DNA of 64,000 nt from Streptomyces caeruleatus (GTDB lineage Bacteria; Actinomycetota; Actinomycetes; Streptomycetales; Streptomycetaceae): the NCBI RefSeq assembly GCF_001514235.1, contig NZ_KQ948926.1, positions 615,861 through 679,860 of the forward strand. The letters are read 5' to 3'. This document shows, piece after piece, positions 43,897 through 51,874 of this stretch (position 1 is its first letter; each line of letters opens with the position of its first letter). The notes below the pieces were generated by a model. That model did not search any database, was not told the DNA's origin, and saw only the letters and a list, made by a program, of their open reading frames with translations. The position numbers and the translations under genes are program-made.

Positions 43897-44511
43897 TTAC
43901 AGCCAGCCCTTCTCCCTCGCTATCCTCACCGCCTCCGCTCTGTTTCGTGCCGTGAGCTTTTGGATGGCTGTCGAGAGGTAGTTGCGGACCGTGCCCTGGG
44001 AGAGGTGGAGGGCGGCTGCCAGTTCCGCGTTGGTGGAGCCGTCCTCTGCTGCTCTGAGGACCTCTCGTTCGCGGTCGGTCAGGGGGTTGGCGCCCTCGGC
44101 GAGGGCCGCTGCCGCCAAGGTGGGGTCGATGACCCGCTCGCCTGCCAGGACCTTTCGTACGGCCTGGGCCAGTTGGGCCGCGGGGGCGTCCTTGACCAGG
44201 AAGGCGTCGGCGCCGGATTCCATGGCGCTGCGGAGGTAGCCGGGGCGGCCGAAGGTGGTGAGGACGACCAGCTTCACGGCGGGGAGTTCCTTGTGCAGCA
44301 GGGCCGCGGCCTCTATGCCCGTCGCGCCGGGCATCTCGATGTCCAGGAGTGCCACGTCGATGTCGTGCTCGCGGGCGGCCTGGAGGACCTCGTCGCCGCG
44401 GGCGACCTGGGCGACGACCTCGATGTCGTCCTCCAGGCCGAGCAGGGCGGCCAGGGCCTCGCGGACCATCGACTGGTCCTCGGCGAGCAGGACCTTGATC
44501 GTGGGGCTCAT
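43897..44511 (-). CDS. LuxR/NarL-family response regulator (DesR-like)
   Basis: 204 residues. Receiver domain with acidic pocket ('LLAEDQ'), phosphoacceptor Asp in 'DVALLDIEMPG' (about residue 54), Thr/Ser in 'VVLTTFG' and Lys in 'FLVKDAP'. LuxR-type helix-turn-helix at the C-terminus ('LTDREREVLRAAEDGSTNAELAAALHLS'). The start overlaps the kinase stop as ATGA, making this the last gene of the ABC-kinase-regulator operon. It probably activates that operon through the palindrome upstream of the ATPase gene. Confidence 0.95.
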   Translation of the reverse strand: MSPTIKVLLAEDQSMVREALAALLGLEDDIEVVAQVARGDEVLQAAREHDIDVALLDIEMPGATGIEAAALLHKELPAVKLVVLTTFGRPGYLRSAMESGADAFLVKDAPAAQLAQAVRKVLAGERVIDPTLAAAALAEGANPLTDREREVLRAAEDGSTNAELAAALHLSQGTVRNYLSTAIQKLTARNRAEAVRIAREKGWL

Positions 44512-45680
44512 GGCGCGGATTCTACGGCTGCCGCGGTGGCGGTGACGGGGACGCGGGCGGTGAGACGGAAGCCGTGCCTGGTGCCGTCGGCGTCCAGGGT
44601 GCCGCCCGCCTTCTCCAGGCGTTCCGTCAGGCCCGTCAGACCGTTGCCGGGGCCCCCGCCCTGGTCGCCGGAGCCGTTGTCCTCGACGGAGAGTTCGAGG
44701 ACGGGGCCGTCGAGGGTCTGGCGGCGCAGGAGTTCGACCGTGCAGCGTCCGGCGCCGCTGTGGCGCACGACGTTGGTGATCGCCTCGCGCAGGGCCCAGG
44801 CGAGGGCCGTCTCGCCGTCCTCGGCGACGCCGGTGAGGTCCGGTTCGGCGGCGGGCAGGGCGGCGACGACTCCGGCGGCGGTCAACGCGACCTTGGCGCC
44901 CGCCAGTTCGGCGGCGAGGCGCGGGCGGCGGTAACCGGTGACGGCCTCGCGGACGTCCACCAGGGCCTGGCGGCTGACCTGTTCGATGTCGGCGACCTGG
45001 CGGGCCGCCTTGTCGGGGTGGTCGGGGAGCATCCGGCCCGCCAGTTCGCTCTTGAGCGTGATCAGGGAGAGGGAGTGGCCCAGCAGGTCGTGCAGGTCCC
45101 GGGCCAGGCGCAGTCTCTCCTCGTTCGCGGCGAGCTGGGCGACCGTGGCGCGGGCCTCGCGCAGCGCGACCGTCGTGCGGACGAGTTCGCGTACGCCCGT
45201 CATGGCGAAGCCGCCCAGCAGGGCCGGGATCAGCAGACCGGCCAGGAAGGACCTGCCGCCCGGGGTCGCGAGGGCGATCAGGGTCATCAGCGTGCACGCG
45301 GCCGGGATCGTCCAGCGGGCCATGCGCAGGGGCAGGGCCGCGCCGGAGGCGATCGAGACGTACACGAACAGCACCAGCCACTCCCGGCCCAGGGTCAGCG
45401 CGAGGACCGTGGACTGGGCCGCGAGGACGCCGAGGGAGGCGAGGACGACGTTGTTGCGTTCGCCGCGGCCGGTGCGGAAGAGCAGCAGCATGTACCAGGT
45501 GACGAAGGCGCAGAGACCGGTCCAGCCGAGGATCCGCACGCCTGTGCTGTGGCCGCCGTGCAGCAGGTCGCTCGCCGGGGCGCTCAGGTAGACCAGCCAG
45601 ATGCCGGTCCACAGGAGCTTGACGAGCCGCTGCTTGGTGTTCTCCGGGCGCTGCCCGATGCCGACGCCTGTGCCGCTCAC
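44508..45680 (-). CDS. Sensor histidine kinase (DesK-like)
   Basis: 390 residues. Five to six N-terminal membrane helices without a large extracellular domain indicate an intramembrane sensor. The H-box is 'RLRLARDLHDLLGHSLSLI' near residue 195 (HisKA_3), and the HATPase_c region has 'ALREAITNVVRHSGA' and 'DNGSG'. Such kinases next to ABC exporters commonly detect cell-envelope stress or antimicrobials. GTG start overlaps the permease stop as GTGA. Confidence 0.94.
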   Translation of the reverse strand: MSGTGVGIGQRPENTKQRLVKLLWTGIWLVYLSAPASDLLHGGHSTGVRILGWTGLCAFVTWYMLLLFRTGRGERNNVVLASLGVLAAQSTVLALTLGREWLVLFVYVSIASGAALPLRMARWTIPAACTLMTLIALATPGGRSFLAGLLIPALLGGFAMTGVRELVRTTVALREARATVAQLAANEERLRLARDLHDLLGHSLSLITLKSELAGRMLPDHPDKAARQVADIEQVSRQALVDVREAVTGYRRPRLAAELAGAKVALTAAGVVAALPAAEPDLTGVAEDGETALAWALREAITNVVRHSGAGRCTVELLRRQTLDGPVLELSVEDNGSGDQGGGPGNGLTGLTERLEKAGGTLDADGTRHGFRLTARVPVTATAAAVESAP

Positions 45681-46417
45681 GCCTTCAGTGTGTCCTTCCG
45701 GTACAGCCAGGCCGCGCCGCCCGTGAACAGGGCGAAGAAGACGGCGAGGACGACGAGGTCCTTCGCGTGCGGGGCCTGGCTCTGTTCGATGGCCTGCCCG
45801 AGGGCAGCGTACGCGTGCGTGGGCACCCAGGCGGCGATGTCCTGGAGCCACTGCGGGAAGGTGGTCGTGGGCATCCACAGGCCGCCGAGGATGGACAGCC
45901 CGAAGTAGGTGATCATGGTGATCGGACGGACCGAGTCGCCGCTCGCGAGGTAGCCGATCGCCACTCCGAGCGCGGCGAACACCAGGCTCCCGGCCCAGAT
46001 CGCGCCGGTGAGCGCGAGCCACTGCCAGGCGTCGAGCCGTACGTCCTTCACCACGGCGGCGACGACGAAGATGACGACGATGGACGGCAGGCTGACCACG
46101 GCGGCGCTCGCGGTCTTCGCCAACACGTACCCGCGGCCCGGCAGGGTGGTCAGCCGCAGCTGCCGTACCCAGCCGCTCTCGCGCTCCTTGGCTATGCGCT
46201 CGCTGTTGCCCATCAGGACGGCCGTCAGGGCGCCGAAGGAGGCCATCGAGACCATCATGTAGGTCGGCAGTGTCAGGCCGGTGCCGTCGACCTTCGTCGT
46301 GCTGTCGGCGCTGCCCGCGATCAGCAGGAACAGGATCGACGGGTAGAGCACCGAGAAGAACAGGAACTTGCGGTTGCGCAGGGCGCGGGTGAGTTCCAGC
46401 CGGATCAGGCCCTTCAT
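45677..46417 (-). CDS. ABC-2 type exporter permease
   Basis: 246 residues with six hydrophobic segments and ABC-2 hallmarks: N-terminal 'MKGLIRLELTRALRNRKF', a loop 'KERESGWVRQLRLTTLP' and C-terminal 'LGGLWMPTTTFPQWLQ'. Works with the ATPase encoded immediately upstream (ATGA overlap). Likely exports a hydrophobic compound or antimicrobial; inferred from the attached DesK/DesR pair. Confidence 0.94.
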   Translation of the reverse strand: MKGLIRLELTRALRNRKFLFFSVLYPSILFLLIAGSADSTTKVDGTGLTLPTYMMVSMASFGALTAVLMGNSERIAKERESGWVRQLRLTTLPGRGYVLAKTASAAVVSLPSIVVIFVVAAVVKDVRLDAWQWLALTGAIWAGSLVFAALGVAIGYLASGDSVRPITMITYFGLSILGGLWMPTTTFPQWLQDIAAWVPTHAYAALGQAIEQSQAPHAKDLVVLAVFFALFTGGAAWLYRKDTLKA

Positions 46418-47322
46418 GAGGTACGCGCCTCCTCGGCGGTGGTGATGGCGACGAAGGCCTGCTCCAGGCCCAGCCCGGCGACCTCCAGGTTGCGGGGGTA
46501 GAGGCCGAGGCCGTAGAGGGAGTGGACGGTCGCGTCGGCGTCGGAGGACTGGAGCCGGACCGTGCGGCCGGACACATCGAGGGTGGTGAGGAAGGGCAGG
46601 GCCCGCAGTGCCGCCTCGTCGACGGGGCCGTCGGGCAGGTCGAAGGAGATCCTGCGGGCGCCCGCCTTCGCCTTGATCTCGGCGGCCGTGCCGTCGGCCA
46701 GCAGCCGGCCCCGGTGCAGGACGAGCACCCGGTCGGCGATGGCGTCGGCCTCCTCCAGGTAGTGCGTGGCGAACAGGACCGTACGGCCCTGGTCGGCCTG
46801 TTCGCGCAGGGTGGCCCAGAAGGCCTGGCGGGTGGTGACGTCCATGCCGGTCGTCGGCTCGTCCAAAACGATCAGGTCGCTGTCGCCGGCGGTGGCGAGG
46901 GCGAAGCGGACGCGCTGGGCCTGGCCGCCGGAGAGCTTGTCGGCCCTGCGGTCGGCGATCTGTGTGACGCCGGCGCGGGCGAGGACCTCGGAGACGGGGT
47001 ACGGCCGCGGATGCAGATCGCAGGCCAGCCGCACCAGCTCGGCCACCGTGACCTCGTCCATCAGTCCGCCGCTCTGCAGCATGGCGCCGACCCGCCCGGC
47101 GACGATCGCCTCGCGCGGCTCGGTGCCGAACAGGCCGACCGTGCCGCTGTCGGGGCGCTTGAGGCCGAGCAGCAGGTCGAGGGTGGTCGACTTGCCCGCC
47201 CCGTTCGGGCCCAGCAGGGCCACGGTCTCCCCCGGGTGCAGCGCGAGCGTCAGGCCGTCGACGGCGCGCACATCCCCGTAGCTCTTGGTCACCTGGTCGA
47301 ATCCGACCACTGTCGTTGTCAT
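46414..47322 (-). CDS. ABC exporter ATP-binding protein
   Basis: 302 residues. Walker A 'GPNGAGKSTTLD', signature 'LSGGQAQRVRFAL' and Walker B 'LIVLDEPTTGMD' are intact; the C-terminal extension after about residue 215 is of the DrrA/CcmA type. First gene of a four-gene overlapping operon (ATPase, permease, kinase, regulator). Its 130-base upstream region contains ATGACA-N2-TGTCAT and a second inverted repeat. Confidence 0.95.
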   Translation of the reverse strand: MTTTVVGFDQVTKSYGDVRAVDGLTLALHPGETVALLGPNGAGKSTTLDLLLGLKRPDSGTVGLFGTEPREAIVAGRVGAMLQSGGLMDEVTVAELVRLACDLHPRPYPVSEVLARAGVTQIADRRADKLSGGQAQRVRFALATAGDSDLIVLDEPTTGMDVTTRQAFWATLREQADQGRTVLFATHYLEEADAIADRVLVLHRGRLLADGTAAEIKAKAGARRISFDLPDGPVDEAALRALPFLTTLDVSGRTVRLQSSDADATVHSLYGLGLYPRNLEVAGLGLEQAFVAITTAEEARTS

Positions 47323-47353
47323 GTGCCCAGGGTGGCCGGGCGGGCCCCCGGAC

Positions 47354-47395
47354 CGGCAGTGCCGACGGTCCTGACTGCCGGATGACAGATGTCAT
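47354..47395 (-). promoter_or_regulatory. Two inverted repeats upstream of the ABC/two-component operon
   Basis: ATGACA-GA-TGTCAT (47382-47395) and CGGCAGT...ACTGCCG (47354-47380, 13-base loop). The first is a good candidate for the response-regulator operator, 60-73 bases before the ATPase start. Confidence 0.5.
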
Positions 47396-47402
47396 ACGAC
47401 GG

Positions 47403-47438
47403 CCAGGGGGCACCCGGCAGGTGCCGGGTGCCCCCTGG
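47403..47438 (-). terminator. Perfect 17-pair hairpin terminator
   Basis: CCAGGGGGCACCCGGCA and its complement are separated by only GG in the DNA, so the physical loop must be larger. 15 bases downstream of the stop of the collagen-like gene. Confidence 0.8.
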
Positions 47439-47452
47439 TCCGAGCGGTCGCG

Positions 47453-50047
47453 CTAGCTCGGGTTGGTGTCGATGGTGACGGTGCGCTCCGCCGCCGTCTT
47501 GGCGCGCAGGGCCTTGCGCAGGGCGGAGGCGACGTCCTGCGGCAGGACGTCGCGCTTGCCGCTGGCTCCGTTGATCTGCACGCCGTCGAAGGTGGCGCCG
47601 TACGCCGCCTTGAGTGCCGTGAGGTCGTAGGTGTCCACGAGCTTGCCGTCGACGGCCTTGACGCCGAGGATCTTCGGCAGGGACAGGGCGCCGAACGGGA
47701 TGCTGTGCGCGGCGTCCGTCTGGATCGTGACCTTGTTGGCCATCGCGGGCTCCGCGAACTCCTTCATGAACCGGTCGACCTCGGCGTTCGAGACCGTCGG
47801 CTGCTGCGTCGTCGTCGGCACGGTCACCGGGTCGCTCGCGCCGGTCTCGACCTGGACGCGGTAGGCCTCCTCGACCGCGTCGGTGGACTTGGCGACGTCG
47901 ATGCCCTTGCCCGCCTTGCCGTAGACGGCGACGGCCTTGCCGGAGTCGAACTTGACCGTGCCGTCGGTCACCGAGCCGGAGCCGCCGGAGGCCTCCTCCA
48001 GGGCGGCGTGCAGCTTCTCCTCGTCGGTGGGCATGACCGGGTCGACGACACGGTGGTTGCCGAAGAGGGAGCCGATGACGGAGACCGGGTTGTAGTCGCT
48101 GGTCGCGGCCGAGCTGACCGTCTGCTGCATGTCGAACTGCAGCCCGGCCTTGTCCGGCTCCAGCGTCACGGTCTTGCCGCCCACGGACAGCTTCAGCGGC
48201 TTGTTCACGCGGTCGTCGAAGGCGTCGTTGAGCTTCTTGACCGCGTCGTCGCGGGTGCCGCCGCCGATGTCGACGCCGAGCACGGTGGTGCCCTTGGGCA
48301 CGTCGGAGTGGGCCATCAGCAGGCCCGCGCCGTACACGCCGCCCGCGAGGACGATCACTCCGCCGCCGACCAGCGCCAGCTTGTTGCGGCCCTTCTTCTT
48401 GGGCGCGCGGGAGGACTGGGTGTCCGACGAGCCGGTCTCGGGCAGCTTCGGCGGCGTGTGCGGCCCGGAGGGCTCGGTACCGCCCGGCCCGAAGGGTCCG
48501 CTCTGGGCACCCGAGGGCACGACGGGGATGCCGCTGGTGACGGTGTGACCGGAGACGTTGTCGGCGACGCCGCCGTAGTGCGGGGTGCCGGGCTCGGGGG
48601 CCGGCTTCTGCGGGGTGAGGATCGCGGTGTCGTCGCTGAGCCCACCGCCCGGGCCGTGGCCTGGGACGTGCGGGGAGGCGGCGCCGGGGCCCGCGGAGAT
48701 GCCGGGGCCGACCGGGGCGCCCGGGCCGGAGGGTCCGGGAGGGCCACCGGGGCCGGAGGGGCCACCCAGGCCGCTGCCGGGCCCGCCAGGCCCACCGGGG
48801 CCACCCGGGCGGCTCGGACCCGCGGAGATGCCGGGAGCGCCCGGACCGGCCGGGCCACCCGGGCCGGCGGAGATGCCGGAGCCGACCGGACCGCCGGGGC
48901 GGCCGGGCGCACCGGAACCACGCGGGCCACCGGGGCCACCCGGGCCTCCGGGGCCACCGAATCCGCCCTGGCCGGCGCCCGCGACCGGCGGCACCGCCGG
49001 GCCGTCGCCGGTGACCGGGCCGGTCGTCGGGCCCGTGGGGCCGTGCGGGCCGCCCTGGCCGCCGCGGCCGTTCGGGCCGTTGAAGTCACTCGGGCCGCCG
49101 AAGTCGTCGAGGCCGCGAGGGGCACCGAAGTCGTCGAAGTCGTTCGGGGCGTTGAAATCGGCGGCGGGGTCGAAGCCGCCGGGGCCGCCCTGGGTGCCGT
49201 AGCCGTGCTGGCCGCCCTGGCCGTTCGGGCCGTGCTGGCCACCGTTGTCCGAGAAGTACGGCAGGTCGTCGCGGCGCGCCTCGTCGCCGGGGCGGGCACC
49301 GTTGCCGTTGCCGCGGGGGCCTGCCGCCAGTGCCTCGGTCACGTCGAAGGAACCGGTGCCTCCGCCGTGCCCGGGAGCCACGGGGCCGCCGGTCGCGCCG
49401 GAGAGGCCCGCGCCGTTCGTGGCACCGGGGCGGGAGCCGCCCGGGACGTTCATCGAGCCGACGGCACCACCGGGCCGAGCGGTGCCGGCACCGGCACCCG
49501 GACGCGCGCCACCGGCGCTCGGGCCCGCGGGACCGCCGGGGACCGAACCGCCGGGCAGACCGGCACCGTTGGAGGGCGGGCCGCCCTGACCGCCCTTGGG
49601 CGCGCCGGACTTGCGCGGTGCGAACCAGTCGCTCGTCTTCTCCCCCGCCTGCGCCGTGGGCTCGGCCGGGGGTTCCACGGTGCCCGTGGACATGGAGGTG
49701 GCGGCGGACGGCGTCGGCGTCTCGGCGGGGGCGCCGGAGCCGGAGCCCGAGGGCTGCCCGTCGGCGTCGGCGACGGGCTGGCGGACGACCACGGGCGGAA
49801 TGGGCCGCGATCCGGGGATGTTGATCCGGATCCGCGTCGTCAGCGTGGTCTCGGTCTTGCGTTCCTCCGGCTGCGGGGCCGAACGGCCCGCGTCCGCACC
49901 GCTGTCGGAAGCCATGGGGGTCCCGTACGGCGGCGTGCCCGAGGGGTATGCGGCTCCGCCGTGCCCGTTGGGCCCGGAGGACGGAGTGTCAGTTTCACGA
50001 CTCAAGGCAGGTTCTCCCGGTTGGCTCCGCCGCCGTTTCGACCCCAT
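47453..50047 (-). CDS. Membrane protein with collagen-like tract and peptidoglycan-binding domain
   Basis: 864 residues. The N-terminal half is Gly/Pro-rich, with a collagen-like Gly-X-Y tract (units GPG, GPS, GAP, GPP) densest around residues 380-475. A membrane helix (about 550-575) follows the basic stretch 'PKKKGRNK', then an extracytoplasmic domain with '[18 protein letters not shown]', matching the YoaR/VanW-associated PG_binding_4 repeat. ATG complement 50045-50047 chosen; an ATG at 50080 is possible. Topology: disordered collagen-like part inside, wall-binding part outside; odd and worth testing. Confidence 0.87.
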   Translation of the reverse strand: MGSKRRRSQPGEPALSRETDTPSSGPNGHGGAAYPSGTPPYGTPMASDSGADAGRSAPQPEERKTETTLTTRIRINIPGSRPIPPVVVRQPVADADGQPSGSGSGAPAETPTPSAATSMSTGTVEPPAEPTAQAGEKTSDWFAPRKSGAPKGGQGGPPSNGAGLPGGSVPGGPAGPSAGGARPGAGAGTARPGGAVGSMNVPGGSRPGATNGAGLSGATGGPVAPGHGGGTGSFDVTEALAAGPRGNGNGARPGDEARRDDLPYFSDNGGQHGPNGQGGQHGYGTQGGPGGFDPAADFNAPNDFDDFGAPRGLDDFGGPSDFNGPNGRGGQGGPHGPTGPTTGPVTGDGPAVPPVAGAGQGGFGGPGGPGGPGGPRGSGAPGRPGGPVGSGISAGPGGPAGPGAPGISAGPSRPGGPGGPGGPGSGLGGPSGPGGPPGPSGPGAPVGPGISAGPGAASPHVPGHGPGGGLSDDTAILTPQKPAPEPGTPHYGGVADNVSGHTVTSGIPVVPSGAQSGPFGPGGTEPSGPHTPPKLPETGSSDTQSSRAPKKKGRNKLALVGGGVIVLAGGVYGAGLLMAHSDVPKGTTVLGVDIGGGTRDDAVKKLNDAFDDRVNKPLKLSVGGKTVTLEPDKAGLQFDMQQTVSSAATSDYNPVSVIGSLFGNHRVVDPVMPTDEEKLHAALEEASGGSGSVTDGTVKFDSGKAVAVYGKAGKGIDVAKSTDAVEEAYRVQVETGASDPVTVPTTTQQPTVSNAEVDRFMKEFAEPAMANKVTIQTDAAHSIPFGALSLPKILGVKAVDGKLVDTYDLTALKAAYGATFDGVQINGASGKRDVLPQDVASALRKALRAKTAAERTVTIDTNPS

Positions 50048-50164
50048 TGCTCCGGGCGGCTCGGCGGCGCGCACCACCATACTGGCCACTTCTGGCCCGT
50101 ATCCCACGACCGCCTGGGAAACCCACACGGGACTCGCACGTGTGCGTTGTGGAGAAGTGGTACG

Positions 50165-50572
50165 TCACTTGCCAAGTCGGACGCCGTCGCCACCTGGTTG
50201 CCGCACCGGGGCGAGGGTGGCGCAGATCACAGCCACGGCCATGCCGCCGAGCAGGAAGAGATAGGACGAGGCGCCGGTGCCGAAGACGAAGTCGCCTTCG
50301 GGGCGGCTGGCGGTGAGCAGGATGACGGTGATCATCCAGCCGCCGGCGGGCGCGACGGCCCCGGCCCGGCTGCCCAGCGCCCGGGCGGCGCCCAGGCAGA
50401 GGCCCGCCTCGCCGGCGAGCGCGAGCAGCAGGCCGCCGGGGAACCAGGCGGGCTGCACCAGGGCTCCGGCCAGTGCGACGACCGCGCCGAGCACGAAGAG
50501 TCCGAGGTGGGCGAGGACGCGCAGGGCGGAAGGGCGCTTCAGCTTCAGCGGCTGGGCGAGCATCGAGCTCAT
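50165..50572 (-). CDS. DUF6113-like integral membrane protein
   Basis: 135 residues with four hydrophobic segments ('[20 protein letters not shown]', '[19 protein letters not shown]', '[11 protein letters not shown]', '[20 protein letters not shown]'). ATG overlaps the mshB stop as ATGA, so it is the second gene of the mshB transcript. No known function; its conserved pairing with mshB suggests an accessory role in mycothiol physiology, which is only inference. Confidence 0.85.
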   Translation of the reverse strand: MSSMLAQPLKLKRPSALRVLAHLGLFVLGAVVALAGALVQPAWFPGGLLLALAGEAGLCLGAARALGSRAGAVAPAGGWMITVILLTASRPEGDFVFGTGASSYLFLLGGMAVAVICATLAPVRQPGGDGVRLGK

Positions 50573-51453
50573 GACGCCTCCCCGAGGGTCACTCCGGCGA
50601 ACAGGTCGGTCTCCTTCGCGGCGCCCGGCTCCGCCGCTCTCTCCCCACGGACCAATTCGTAGTACTCGGTGGTGAAGAGGGGTTGCGCGAGTTCGTTGGA
50701 GAGCGCGAAGTACGGCGCGGTCGGCTCGGCCACCTCGATCTGGGTGGCGTGCGCCCGCATCGCGGCGGCCTTGGCGGTGGCGTGCGCGGCGCCGTCGATC
50801 ACGGTGGTGATCCGCTCGTCGGCGACGACGCCCGGGACGTCGGCGACGACGGCCGCCTTGCCGAACGGCAGTCCGGGCAGATCCGCCTGAAGCCGGGCGA
50901 AGGCCTCGTCGGCGACCGTGCGCGGGACGCGGTTCCAGTAGATCTTGGGGATCCGCCAGCCGGCGTCGTCGGCGAGCTCGGCCGCGCGCATCGCGATGCG
51001 GTGGGCCTGGATGTGGTCGGGGTGGCCGTAGCCGCCGTCCGGGTCGTAGGTGACGAGGACCTGGGGGCGTACCTCCAGGATCACCTCGACGAGCTCGCGG
51101 GCCGCCTCGTCGACGTCCGCCTGCCACAGACAGGCCGGGTCGTCGTTGTCGGCGATGCCCATCATCCCGGAGTCCTCGTAGCGGCCCTTGCCGCCGAGGA
51201 GACGGAAGTCCTCGACGCCGAGCTCGCGCATCGCGGCCGTGAGCTCACCGAGGCGGTGTTCGCCGAGCGCGGTGCCGGTCAGGTGCCGGAGCCCGGCGGG
51301 AATGACCTCGCCGTGCTCACCGAGGGTGCAGGTGACCAGGGTCACCCGGGCACCCTCGGCCGCGTACCTGGCCATGGTGGCGCCGTTGTTGATCGACTCG
51401 TCGTCCGGATGCGCGTGCACCAGGAGCAGACGCCGGTCGGGCAGTTCCGTCAT
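50569..51453 (-). CDS. mshB: GlcNAc-Ins deacetylase MshB (mycothiol synthesis)
   Basis: 294 residues, LmbE/PIG-L fold. Zinc motif '[12 protein letters not shown]' at the N-terminus and '[11 protein letters not shown]' near residue 148 supply the metal ligands; '[10 protein letters not shown]' is also typical. Removes acetyl from GlcNAc-inositol to give GlcN-Ins, the second step of mycothiol synthesis. ATG complement 51451-51453, TAGGGT 7 bases upstream (leaderless). In an operon with the DUF6113 membrane protein. Equivalent to Rv1170. Confidence 0.95.
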   Translation of the reverse strand: MTELPDRRLLLVHAHPDDESINNGATMARYAAEGARVTLVTCTLGEHGEVIPAGLRHLTGTALGEHRLGELTAAMRELGVEDFRLLGGKGRYEDSGMMGIADNDDPACLWQADVDEAARELVEVILEVRPQVLVTYDPDGGYGHPDHIQAHRIAMRAAELADDAGWRIPKIYWNRVPRTVADEAFARLQADLPGLPFGKAAVVADVPGVVADERITTVIDGAAHATAKAAAMRAHATQIEVAEPTAPYFALSNELAQPLFTTEYYELVRGERAAEPGAAKETDLFAGVTLGEAS

Positions 51454-51502
51454 GGGCACCACCCTACGAGGCGCCACTGACAGCGCCGCGCCGAGCGGCG
51501 GC

Positions 51503-51697
51503 TCAGAACTTGATGCCGCCGATCATGCCCGCGATGTTCGTCGTCAGCTCGCTGATCGTGGGAGCGATGGTCGAGGACGCGAGATAGAAGCCGAGCAGCA
51601 TGCACACGACCGCATGGCCCGCCTTCAGTCCTGACTTCTTGATCAACAAGAAGACGATGATCGCCAGCAGCACCACCGCCGAAATCGAGAGTGCCAC
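51503..51697 (-). CDS. Small two-helix membrane protein
   Basis: 64 residues: helix 1 '[15 protein letters not shown]', a short 'KKSGLKAGH' turn, helix 2 '[18 protein letters not shown]', and a hydrophobic tail ending 'MIGGIKF'. GTG complement 51695-51697 with a near-perfect GGAGGTGA ribosome site. I recall close relatives in many streptomycetes but no function; similar small proteins occur near conjugation genes, yet none are seen here. 50 bases before the mshB start on the same strand. Confidence 0.82.
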   Translation of the reverse strand: MALSISAVVLLAIIVFLLIKKSGLKAGHAVVCMLLGFYLASSTIAPTISELTTNIAGMIGGIKF

Positions 51698-51874
51698 GGC
51701 GGTTCACCTCCAAGAATCCCGAGGGCGGGGGGGTCGGACTATGGGGGCAGATAAATCCAAACAACAGCCAGCAGGTTCATACCCACTATGCGCTAGTGAT
51801 CATAACTATCCGTCCGTGCGCATCGATCGGCGCACAGCCGCACAAGGGGGCGCACTGGCCAATATGGTCGGGGC

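Noticed and set aside
47705..50662. 985-codon plus-strand frame
   Set aside because: Shadow of the Gly/Pro-rich gene on the other strand; composition only, and it crosses several true gene boundaries.
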